Assembly (NCBI RefSeq): GCF_910592395.1
Contig: NC_088322.1
Location: 7,003,431 to 7,063,430 of the forward strand
Source: Lineus longissimus
Taxonomy: Eukaryota; Nemertea; Pilidiophora; Heteronemertea; Lineidae
Direction: 5' to 3'
DNA length: 60,000 bases
Under the pieces are notes generated by a model that worked only from the letters and a program-made list of their open reading frames with translations, did not search any database and was not told the DNA's origin. The translations under genes and the position numbers were made by a program. The number at the start of each line of letters is the position of its first letter. Positions within the stretch are counted from its first letter, which is position 1. Below are positions 11,442-23,300 of the stretch, piece after piece.

Positions 11442-11664
11442 TTAAAGGGGGACTATATATAGGCAGGAGCAGAGGGGCTAATTTGGCCATCTTCAGGTGA
11501 CTAATATACACAGTGAGGGCCGTCATGTCAGATTCAGCACTAAATATATTCCTCGTACAAAGGTGAATCATTTCGACGTACTGTGAGATGTGAGAGACCC
11601 CTATTGGCGACTTTGTGTAACTTTATTTTGCCTGCCTACCTGCTGCCTATATTGTCCCTTTAAG
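11442..11664 (-). mobile_element. ~223-bp MITE, copy 2 (inverted relative to copy 1)
   Basis: Starts TTAAAGGGGGACTATATATA and ends GCTGCCTATATTGTCCCTTT. It is the reverse complement of 10166-10388 with scattered changes and small indels. The two copies flank about 1.05 kb that includes the ETS-type site. Confidence 0.7.
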
Positions 11665-12319
11665 ACTCAAACAGATTGCTGCTGCAGTGTTTGACGTAGG
11701 AAGTTAACTAATCCAAGTTAATGGTAGTCGTCAAAGTAAAGACAAACTGTTCATACATGTATAGGCTATTGCAAGCGTAGGGTGTTTTCGTTTGTGGCCT
11801 ACATACACTAAAAGCATAACCAGCCCCCCCTTCCGTAAACGGGGACATTCCCAGTTAGCAACCAGTTGGCATGCATTGAGTTCATAGTAAATACATATCC
11901 GCACAACAAACCGAACACTGATGACAGATACCTATTTTAACAAGACAAAACGAAAGGGACGTGCGTTATACGAAGAGGTATTCAATAGATATTATGCTTC
12001 ACGTCTGTCAATAATTCATAAAAGAATTCATCAGCCAACGCGCGGCCCATATGGAATGCGACAAAACTGTACCGGAACCAGAATTGTCATGTGTCTGCAC
12101 AAATCTTTTTCAGATTCGATGGACATGATGGATATATGAATTTTGTTTACACTTTACATACAGTGTATACATACGTAACCATTACACTCACTACGTTGTG
12201 TGAGTGAATAACAAACTTGAAAACTCTGGCCGATCCAACCTTAGACAACCAGGTCGCTGGTAAAGATTCAACGGCGAATAATTCCTGTTCTTTGGCGCTC
12301 GAGGAGGATTTCTTGGTAG

Positions 12320-12438
12320 ATATTTCCACAGTCCTGAGCGTGAAGTTTAAAAGTCAAAATAAATGTTTTTTCGACTTTGTGCTCCTATTCGTAAAAGCAT
12401 TTATTCCACTTTTAAACTTCACGCTCCTGTGGATATTT
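12320..12438. repeat. Hairpin element (arms ~40 bp)
   Basis: GCGTGAAGTTTAAAAGT at 12338-12354 is answered by ACTTTTAAACTTCACGC at 12408-12424, and pairing extends outward through TCCACAG/CTGTGGA and inward through AATAAATG/CATTTATT. A short palindromic element, no coding sense. The rest of 11665-12610 shows no recognisable gene. Confidence 0.6.
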
Positions 12439-12610
12439 CTTGATGATAACTTTAACACATCGGTTAACACGTTTGTATCGGTAGCTGTCCTGAACAAATT
12501 AAGAAAAACCGTGTTTTTGTAGTCCTATGCCTAATTCAGGGCACATCTGCATAAGTTGCGAAGATTATTGCAGGTGCTGTGTTGAGTAGCACGTACACCA
12601 GATCACAAGC

Positions 12611-13066
12611 GACAGTATCTAAAACCACATACCACATACACCATGCCCACATACCTACATGCCAATGTTTTAATGTTTTCCAGGTGGGGCAATCCAATGA
12701 CAGTTGAAGCTTTTTCTTCACAACTGTTGTTAAAGGAAAATCTGTCGCTCTTTCGACCTTAGAGGGCGCCACCGCCAGTAACTTATTTTAAAGGGGAAGT
12801 CTGTTGTTAAAGGGGAAATTTGTCGATATTTCCACCGGATGTGGTACTCTGCCAAATGGGAATATCTGTCGATATAAAAGGGGATATGGTGATATTTGAA
12901 CCCCAGAGGGCGCCGCCGTCACTTCCTAGTGTTAAAGGGAAGTCTGTCGATATTTCAATCTTAGCTTCAACCGTCATTGGATTGCCCCACCTAAATTGGC
13001 ATGTGGGGTATGTGGGTATGTGGTATGTGGTATGTGGTATGTGGTATGTGGTTTTAGACACTGCCG
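12611..13066. mobile_element. Foldback element with ~100-bp inverted arms
   Basis: The left arm 12611-12710 (GACAGTATCTAAAACCACAT ... GGTGGGGCAATCCAATGAC) is the reverse complement of 12964-13066. The right arm carries an expanded TATGTGG simple repeat. The loop contains several copies of TTAAAGGGGAAGTCTGTCG and GATATTTC, some inverted. A non-autonomous foldback transposon is the best reading. Confidence 0.65.
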
Positions 13067-14383
13067 ATTACAAGCACTAGGCTTATAAGTGTTCAAGTGA
13101 CTTAAATCCAATATAAGACGGCAGACTGTCCGGTATGGTTACTTTCTTGCACGGCCCAGCTCGACCCTCAAGCCTTGGATCCACTCCGCCGATCCGGACT
13201 CCGTTACACCAACAGAGGTATGAGGGGAGGTAACGGGCCGATTAACTTTGATGGTTCAGAATGTGCATTTACATAACTGTCCGCTATGGTTACTTGTACA
13301 GGGTCCAATTGTTCAAAAGCACAAAAGTCACAAGTCCCTAACGGTTACGTTGAAGTGTCCTTAAGGACGTTATCTCTTTCAGTTAAAACCACTAGATTTT
13401 CACGTAAGGATTTCATGTCCCCGTTAAAGCTAACGTTGTTTTGAACAACTCAGCCCATGTATACAAACACTATAAATACAGTACGCATAACTGCACTGCG
13501 GCATTTTCGAACAGTGCCCCCTTTTAATGGTCCGTTTTTCAGAAGCTCATAGTCCCATATTTCTAAGAATGTCGTAATCTTGACACTAGAGGCGCTGATT
13601 TCGTTCCTTACAACGCCTCTGGAACTAGTCAGTTGCCACCATTTTGAAAAGCAGTACCGCGGATGTAGATCAGGAATGAATCTTTCTTATTGCTGTGAGG
13701 CTATCGCATCACCACAAAGCCCGCGATGCCCTATGCTGCGTTTGTAGTTCTCCGTACAATCATCATAAAATCCACTAGTAAGTGTCAGATTTTATCCATA
13801 AAGATCATATTTCGTTATTTATCAATAAAATAAAAACGTTTTATGAGAGAAAGTGGCACTAATTTGACCTGAATAAGATTTACAGTCTGAACTAGCAACA
13901 CAGTTTATGACGTAGGATTGTCAAAACCCTGAATCTAAGGATGCAGACATCCAAGATGGCAACCTGATTCAAGGTCCGCTTTCAAAAAAAGTGCCAAAAC
14001 ATTTGTGGACACTTATGTTCACTAATCCATTCACTAGACACAACCAGCCATCACTAGAAACACATTGATACCCCTTGCACGACAGTTCGTTTTGCCATCG
14101 CTGAGCAATTGCCTCTACAAATTTTTATCTTGTACGAATTTAATGGATCACTTTGTGAATCACGAACGCTCCAAACTTTTCGGTAATAATGTTACGCACA
14201 AATTGCCTCAATGACATATGTATTGTGATCAACGAGCGGTGACTTATTCAATAGAATTTCCCCATACAAAGCCCCTTTTGGACTCGTTTCGGACCTTTTA
14301 TACACATACACGGAACAAATACCACATTGGGTGTAACGTGTTCGGTCTTATGTATGTCTTTCTGTGTTCGTCTGAATTTTGGA
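13067..14383. other. Noncoding, upstream of the receptor gene
   Basis: Contains the inverted copy of the 4.85-kb dispersed repeat at 13146-13240. The remainder shows no gene or repeat that I recognise. It would hold the receptor promoter if the proposed first coding exon at 14384 is right; I see no clear core promoter motif. Confidence 0.35.
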
Positions 14384-14390
14384 ATGCCAT
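14384..14390 (+). CDS. Candidate first coding mini-exon of the adhesion GPCR
   Basis: ATGCCAT followed by GTAAGG. Joined to the next exon (acceptor TTTCAG at 16193) it stays in phase and gives a start MPFIIILACHVTLGA, a short but plausible signal peptide. It was picked by phase and donor quality, so another upstream ATG exon could be the true start. Confidence 0.35.
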
Positions 14391-17300
14391 GTAAGGATAT
14401 ACTACACCTACTGCAAAACTTGGAATAAGCGAGCGCCGCGGGAAATCAGAATAGGCCTGGATTTTTATTTATAAATGGTCAAGGCAAATAATAAAGTAAC
14501 GTCATTGCGACGTGACATTCCTATTTGAAAGGGCCTCGGTGTGTTCAGTTTCCTAGCCTAAACAATAGCTATAGTATGCATATTAACTCGTCCCATCATT
14601 TCTGAATCTTGATTCGACCGCTCAACATGTTGTTTTATCTTGTCCTGCTCTTTTTAACACTGCACCACGCTATCTATGTTAGATAAGATATTCATGCCCC
14701 AATCCTGCCAAGACCATGTTATATAAATAAAAATCCACGCCTATTTTGATGTCCCACCACGGCGCTCGCTTATTGCAAGTTCTGAGTACTTGCCGATATG
14801 TGAAGATCAAACATTTAATTCAGGACAAGGATTGTTTTACGTTCGATCATTCAACTTCTGTTTCTGGATTTGGTGTCACATCCTGGATTTTCAGCCGGGA
14901 ATTCATGGTCACTAATTGCGGTCAAAGTTAAACTTTACTCGGAGTGGGAGGAATTACAGAACGATTGTTATCGGTGGAACGACTCAACTTACGCTTATCA
15001 TGATCATGAACATTAGGGATGTTCACAAACACGCGGACTATGAGAGCATATTTTGGGCTTAAACCATCTGTCACGTTTTCTGTTACCAACGTGTGACCCC
15101 ACATGGGCTAAAATCATGTAAGGATGACTCATGCTATTGACCTAAGACTCGGATAGTCGGACTCCATACTCCGTCTACGTTGACCACAGGTACCACCATT
15201 TCTGCTTGACTGAGTTGAATTGAAATCTTTAAACAATTGGAACTCTTTTAAAATGAAGTGAATGCCCAGGTAAAACCTGGGAGGCTGTTCTCTGGAAAAC
15301 AAAGAACAGACTCCCTCCCTTGATATTGGCATTCACTTTGTTGTAAAAGAGTTTTTGTTGCTTTAGGAATTTATGCACTCGCTAAAATGGTGGTAAACCC
15401 TTGAGGCCGAGTCGTCCTGACACAATTTCAATTTTTATGTTCGATCTAAAACTGCCTGTAACATATTGCGATTTCGAAACCGAACTTTCTCAACATCTTT
15501 CAATGTTGTTGGAGAGATGACCTCAACCTCAAAACCTATCTTTATTTTTAGAACTGCTGGCAATATTGGAGGAGAAATCTACCCACAAAAAACTTGACCA
15601 TGTTGTCACAAGGTAGGTTCAAACACAGGTTGAAGTCGATCATAACGTCAAAACCCATAAAATATCAAAAGCTAATCGAAGGGAGTATACCCCTATATAC
15701 GGGATGTCCTCGTGAATACCGGTAGCCTATCCGTTCTATACTATTAAAGGAATTAGGCGAAACAGGAATAGGAAGTCTATTCATTTGTTCCCCGGACATT
15801 CTATCATAGGACATTTCCAACTTCTCAGCCGGTCAGTTCGCTCTCATTCAAACTCGCCTGTGAATACGGTTGAAACGGATCGTATAGAATACAAAATACG
15901 CCTTTTGTACTCTTGTCCTCACAAAGGGTGCTATTGTGAAAAACTCTAGTTTTACTGATCTAAGACTATTTCTGAATATTCAAGAAGCGGTGAAATATGC
16001 ACATGGCCGTTTGAGCCTATCTATGTTTAGATTTAATTAGACAGTTGGTTGGCGACACCGATTTGTCCGACGGTCGACGACAGGCTCCAGTTTGTCCTTT
16101 TGTCTCGATTTCTCGGTAATGAAGCGGTCATAGACCGGTGACAGTAGACTAACTAAAATATTTTCTTGTTTTCATCCTGCTCTCCTGTTTCAGTCATTAT
16201 CATCCTGGCTTGTCACGTGACACTTGGTGCCTTCCAATTCTCAAGGGCTCCACCTACCGGGACGCAATTGACGCCAGAAACGAATTTCACATCGGTATCG
16301 CCCCCAGTGACGTCAGAAGGTTTGTTGAACAATTGTTGGCGAAAGTCATACGATAAGATGATAATAAGATATTCAAAAACACCTAGTGATACCATAAAGG
16401 ATTAAGTGTAAGGGACTCGGTACGAACGATCTGAAACTGGCAGAGTATGTTCCCCTTCTTGACACCAGTTGCTTCCTATGAACAGGTTATTGGTTTACAT
16501 TACACCTTGCAACATATATTGTTGTTGAATGGAGGGGGGGGGGGGGTATTTGTCCCGAGTATACATTAAGTTTGTACTCAAGGTATAGAAATTAAATGCT
16601 CTTTCGGGTTGCGCTGTCAGAGTCGAATTTGTCTCGTCCCGACGTTAATTTCATTTGACGTAATCGACGATATAATTTTGACTCCCAAAATAGTGTAACA
16701 ATAGGTACGTGAAAATTCCACCACTAATAGCCCAATCATAGAATGACAAACACACCATTTACTGACACCACGCATGAAAAGATATTCTGTTGTGTGTGTT
16801 GTCAGTAAGGGTGTGTTTTTCAGTCAATTGGGGACGAGGGTTGGGTTGGGTTGATGCTGTTTTCTGTCGAGTGGGGATGGGTCTATTGAGCTCTCATTTT
16901 CATGTGCCTATGTGACCAGGCCCAGTCTGGTGTCATCAGATACAAAATGTTTATATTTCCAGCTGAACGTTTATGTACTCGAAATCTCACCCTCCAACTC
17001 ATGGAAAACCAGTATCCGCGAAAGTATGTCTGTCCTGAAGAATACGATGCGTTCAAGCAGATTTGCCAGACCAAGGGAAGGCGCTTGAATTGTGTAGTTT
17101 CCCAAGAGGAGCAAAATCAGTACGGCGCACTGTTTGGGGTCGTGTCTAGTTCAGATGGCGGGGCGGTGTGCTTCGGCCCCACGCCTCAGATGATCCCGGT
17201 TGACAGGGAAATGGTCGCAGTCATTGGCACGGTAGGTGAAGCCATGGGGTGTCAAAAGGGGGCGAGTGGCTAAAAGTGATGTCTCGCTGGCATATATTTT

Positions 17301-20300
17301 TTTCTTCACGTATTATTGTGCTTAAGTAAGCTTAAATTTTGAATGTTGCCGTCTATCAAAATGCAGATGCCGAGCAACTTGATATCTTATAATTTAAGAA
17401 TAACTTAAATGTGTGCGATTCCGTTGGTCACAGGATTGACAATTGAAGCGGTGGGAATTTGAGTTTATTAAAGTGCCATTCAATTTTTGAGAAAAAGGAT
17501 CGGTTCTGGGTCCTCTAACTTTCGATATTTCATTGAAAAAGAAAGTGGAGCCTCCGGCAGAAAATATTACTCAGGACAGTGGTTGCGACATGCACTTAAC
17601 TCTTTTTTTTACTAAATTGTGACTGTGGTTGTCCCAGACTCAATTCTGCAATATAACAGGATTGTATAGTTATGGTTTAAACGGATTTGAAAAGGGCAAT
17701 CTACCCGTTTATTTGCAGACCCATTGCACTACTTGCACTCCTTGCACTTTGTACATGCATTACTTGTATTTCAGTTCAAAATAAAATGCAGTGCCAGCAA
17801 CGAGAATGGGGTCGATCATATAGAATCTATCTCTGTGTACGTATCCGTCGGTGATGCGGATGACAACAAACCGGTTTTCACCAACGGGAGTTACAACATA
17901 ACAGTCAGGGAGTTCTCCGTCTATAGAATCAAGCTTGTTGCGACGGATGCGGATATCGGTGACAATGCTGCTGTGACGTATAAAATTGTCTCTAGACCAA
18001 TTGGTAAGCGCTGTTACAACCGATTAGCTGACATCGACCGATTAAGTGAGTTGGTATGTTGTAATACAATCGAATCTAGCCCTAGCGAGTACGACTTAAC
18101 GTCCTCCATGCTTACCGTACTATGAGACGACAGAAGAAGCGCGCGGTGCACGGCAACTCGTGTGTACCCCCCCCCCCCCCTTGGAAGATGAGGTCACTTT
18201 ATCGGTTGATTTTGTGTCACTTATTCGGGCGGTAGTCACATAATCGGTTGTTGCAGGCGCTGTGTGTTACCTAGCCACGAATAAACAATGATGAAGGGAT
18301 ATTAGACCCAATCAATGCCCGCATAAGGTGAAGGCATACAGCTCTTCAAGTAAGTGACAAAAAAATGGTTTGAACAATCAGGTCAGGAAAATGATTTTCT
18401 TTGGCTCGTTGTTATGACGGCACAAAAATGTTTCTCTGCAAACAGTCGTTCCTTTTTGGCGGTATGATACTTATAGGCATTCGTCAGTCCTCGTCAATTT
18501 TGGCAACGTTTCAGTACGCACACTGTATTGTTTTTTCTTCAGTCCCAGGCATAGTCATCAATGAAATGTCGGGACTCCTCACCATCCAAGGACTCAATGC
18601 CACGGAAAGTTGGAGTGCAATCAGTCTAGATATCGAGGTAAGTCTATGCTGGAATTGCTCCCACCTTTCCAACTCACCTGAAATTGTTTTGTAAAATATA
18701 TGATCTAATCAAACTCTGAAGTGTTCGGAATTGTCCTAAACTGAATAAAAATAACTGAATTTCATTGCTGAAAAACGTCCGTCCTGCTATTAGTACAACT
18801 CGATAACTTCATATCCGGCCTGAAGCCTCGTAGTAAAAAACTAACTCTAATCACTTGCCGTGCAAGTAACGAAGCGACATATCAATGACTATAAAAATAT
18901 CAAAGATTCTGATATACTACTTGGCCTAATCTTGATACTTTCAGTTTAACGAAAGGGCAATATATCGGGTGGGCCACAAAAATACCCGATCGCGCTACTA
19001 ACTGTCAAATCGTACAGGGACACGGAATTTACTTGTCATATAGCACACACATTATCACAGAGATCTTTGCCACATTCACTAAAACCTTTGGTCCGCAGTG
19101 TGAGAAATGCATAAATTGCAGTTCACTTACTTTCTCACGACACAGTTTCTTATTCCTATTCGCATTTTTTGTGGCCCATCCGATGTTAATACGAGACATC
19201 GGAACTTTGGTACCGGATATGACGATGTTACATTTATGCGCAAACCGTGCCACATCCGGGACCAAAGTTCCGAAGCGTCGTAAGTCAGAATCGGAAGCCA
19301 ACGGTCTCAGAGGGAGCGTGTTGTACTGAAAAAATTCTATCTTCAGGCGATATCCGGGCTCGATCCCGCTTCCAATATGACAGCTGCGACCAGGGTTACC
19401 ATTAATGTCGAGGACAAGAATGAACCTCCCCAGTGCCGGACAGGCGCCGCGCGGTCCGTTTACGTGAACCTAACTACTATGGATGGCGTGGCAAGTGCTC
19501 TTACCGGCAAATCCTTCCCAACAGCATTTTGTTTTGATTCAGACAGGGATGCTGAGTTTAGGACGGTGGTTTATCGATTGGAAGCTGAAGGTAACATTAA
19601 GCCACTAAGAACAAGCATGGCGCCGCAAGCGAGCCGAGAGATTTTTTAGGGGCGTAATTAGCTGAGGTGGAGGGGGGGGGGCTTGGGTGCAAATGTCCTC
19701 CCAGAACTCATCAAAATGACCATGATTTTGGGCGAAGAAGTGTAATTTTGCCCCTTAAGCCCAAGCGAAAAGGCTTGCGACCTCGCATTCTTGAAAAGAC
19801 AGGCTGGCCAAGACAGGCTAGTTTATCGGGCCTCTTTGAAGAAAAGCAATAATTTCAAAAAAAAGCGACCTTAGGCCTATAGTCTAAACGACGATACCAC
19901 CAGAGTATTTTTCTCGTCCCATGAGATCGCGGTTAGCTTACTTTTTCTAGCTCTTTTGACTTACAGGCGATTCAAAGTATTTTACGATGCCCGATGCAAA
20001 AACTGGAAGTCTCCGAATTGTCAGAGCTCTACCTCAGAACAGGTACATCTACAACCTCACGGTCACTGCCGGCGACACTGATTGGGATAAAGCGACACAG
20101 TTCACAGTCATCTTGGAAATTATAGGTGAGCGTATATCGTATTAAATGTCCTTTATCTATCTTTTTGTTTTTAGAACTTGGTACTGCCCAAGAAATGCGT
20201 TCTCAGACAATGCGTTATACTATATCGCGGTCAGTTACGCGAGCCATTCGGCCAATTATCCCGTGGCGCGGGCTGTTCGAGGTATAAAAATCGGATTGTG

Positions 20301-23300
20301 TGGGTGCTGGTATGTTGTGGGTTTGGTGTAAATGGGGTGCTGGTTTGTGAGTAAAATCTCCGGGCGTTATCTATATTTACGTCAATGGCGACAGTGGTAT
20401 ATTGATATTGATAGATGATATGTTACTCAGAGTCATAAAATTTCCACTTTTTTTCTGTGTAAAATGTCTCCAGTGTTGTTGTTGTTGTGCAACAGTAAAC
20501 TATGATGCGGCCTTACTGGAATCCCCTACTTACTTATACTTCTAACAACAACAACACACAACTACTGCAACTACCAACTGGAAGACATTTTTTCCTGCAC
20601 CTTAGAGGCATAGTCGATTAATATTCACACTAATTTATATTCATGACGTCATTCTCAATTTTCATTGGTTCTTCCAAATAAGGCTCGACGAATGAGCATC
20701 GATGATAAGTCTTCCGGCAACAAAAACACGTGCTTAGCGCAATGACAGTTCAGAAACATTTAGTACAGGGTAAACCATAATGAATGTAACAAAATGAATG
20801 TTTTGGATTGTATATTATGGTCCGTATATCATGGTCCATTGGTCCAGGGTGATGATGAGGGGGGGGGGGGGCACACCCCTCTTTACTCAAACATACCTAT
20901 TAACTTCCCTTGTGTAAAACTACATCATGTCAGTTGAAAATGGATGACAGTAGAGGTAAAACCAGGCTTATTAAGGCGTTCAACGCGTTCAGTGCAACTC
21001 GTCAATAGTGATGTCACGTGACTATGCCTCTAAGGTGCAGGAAAAAATGCCTACCGTGATCATGAAAACTGGACTACAAAATGCACGATATTGTCGCAAT
21101 GACTTTATTCAAAGTACTCAAACATACCTATTAACCTCACTTGTGTAAAACTACATCATGTCAGTTGATATTAATGGATGGCAGTAGAGGTAAAACCAGG
21201 CTTATTAAGGCGTTCAACGCTAAGTGCAACTCGTCAATTATAATAGTAGATTCTTCCGTCTTGAGCATGATTGCATGCTATTTCCACACCCATATCTGGG
21301 GATTACATGGAGGCTCAGGGACCTCCACACTTCTACTTCACACTCCTATTGGGCTCCAATCTGCCTTGAAGATAAAACTTGCTTGCGCCTAAATTCTCAG
21401 TGCCAAATGTGATTATGACCAGCTGGTATTCGTTCCTTCCACCAGGTCTTTCACCCGTCTGCCCGCAGTCCATCTCCCGCCGTATCGATCCTGACATTAG
21501 TTGCGTAACGTTCGGTGGTGCCTGCGAGACCCCGTACGATACCCCACTGGAATACCGGCTGGAGAAGATACCTCCATTCTTGAGTCACGGGGACAGAGCG
21601 CTGTGTCTGAATGATGAGTTCACTGTCAATGATGAGGTCAGTTTCGATACCGGAGACAATTGGATTATACCCTCACCTCATTGCAAGAAACAGTTACGTA
21701 GTAATAAAGTGTCAAACCAAACGTTTCCGAACTACCAGTGTTTTCCACGATACAGTTCGAAACTCAAGTCGTATATTGCTGCTCAACACCCTTAGAATAT
21801 TATAGGATGCTGAAGTAAAGCGAAAACTACCAGGTTGCGTGAATGGTTATCTTGAGGCCAAGAAGGCCGGTTTTGCTGCCTGCAGGGCTGAGAAGAAATG
21901 TTTGGGGAATTGCAAACGCCCAGCAAAACTTGACTATGCTGGTGTAACGTTTTATCAAGCATTTCCGTGTTGAGTGTTTCTCCTCATTGTTTGAGAACGC
22001 TAGAAGATGTGGATTGACGCGCTTTTCTGCGTTCCCCCTGAAAGTTCATAATTGATGGTCTTTAAAGCTGTCTATTGTATAGAATCACTGATGGGGAAAA
22101 ATACATTTTTTTCCATATGTCGTTCTGCCCGCCTCGAGTTGAGCCTTGTCATCATTCTGTATGTTTTATACTTCAATTATTCAGGGACCTCTGCAACTCT
22201 ACCTCTTAAGTGAGGTCCCAGACTTGGCGACTCCTACGCGATTTGCTCTGAATCTGAACGTTACTCTGTCCCCAAGGCCCAGATTCATTGGCCTGCCCAA
22301 GAACATCACTATCCGCGATGACATAAGTGTCAAGACACCAATCCTGCGGATCTATACGGAAGTATATGCTTATCTATCCATCGGTAAGTTGAACACCTTT
22401 TGCCAGCAGGTTTCGTTGATAAGTTCGTGAAATTCTGGCGAACGTGACTTGGAAATAAGGCCAGGGTAGAAGTTTAATATGTCCTAGGATAGAATGCCCG
22501 GGAAACAAAGGATTCTATTTATGCGCTTCAATCTCTGAGCTATTGACGGTCAGGGTCTCTATAGAACCATATTGCAGAATACAATAGGGCCGGACAATTT
22601 TTCCAGGGGGGCATTTGTTACTGTTACACCGACATGCAAGTTTTGCAAACCTTACGAAGGTCTATTGTGTCGGCATGTGTTTATTCATCGACACCAATTC
22701 ACAGTCGATAAAATACTTTAATTCCTTGCGAATAAGAACCGATCCTGGCCACCAGTGAGGCCTAACTTGTCCCGCCCACGACATGTGAGTAGGCGTGCTT
22801 GATTTGACTACATGAATAGGCTTCGGGAATTGACATAAAGGGGAATTCTTTATCGATGTCGTTGACTTGTGGTCAAATCCCACCATGTTAACCCTTAGTA
22901 TACCATAATGGGAAAGATGGTTACACACTGTTTCAATTTTATGCTCGGCAGGGTGACGTCGGTGAAGGAATTTTGAATGCATTTTAACCTCTAAGAAAAA
23001 AGCAAGTTTTGCGGATGCCTGCAAGAAACAAGATTTGATGTGGTCATTTAATGGCAAAATGAACACTTCTACAGGGTAGCCCAAAAAAGGTAATGGCATG
23101 AGACGGCTTCAAGAAGCCTGCAGGTCCTGTTATTCATCAGGGTCCTCGACAAGGTCTTCCTCTGGCAGGTTAAAAAATTCTAGTCCCTCATCGACGTCCC
23201 CAGCAGGTTGTTCGAGATCTTCTGCCCCAACCAGTGGAACCCCACGCCCAATACCAGCAGCATGAAATGAATTTTGCACCACCTGTTCGGGTACTTCCTG

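Noticed and set aside
11921-12139. 72-codon plus-strand frame beginning MTDTYFNKTKRKGRA
   Set aside because: No recognisable domain, no splice partner and weak start context.
14626-14685. Signal-peptide-like MLFYLVLLFLTLHH frame as the receptor start
   Set aside because: No donor gives the required phase 1, and it lies inside the foldback element 14413-14784.
22662-23099. 145-codon minus-strand frame after the transposase
   Set aside because: Spans the element's end into host intron and shows no domain; probably 3' UTR of the transposon.
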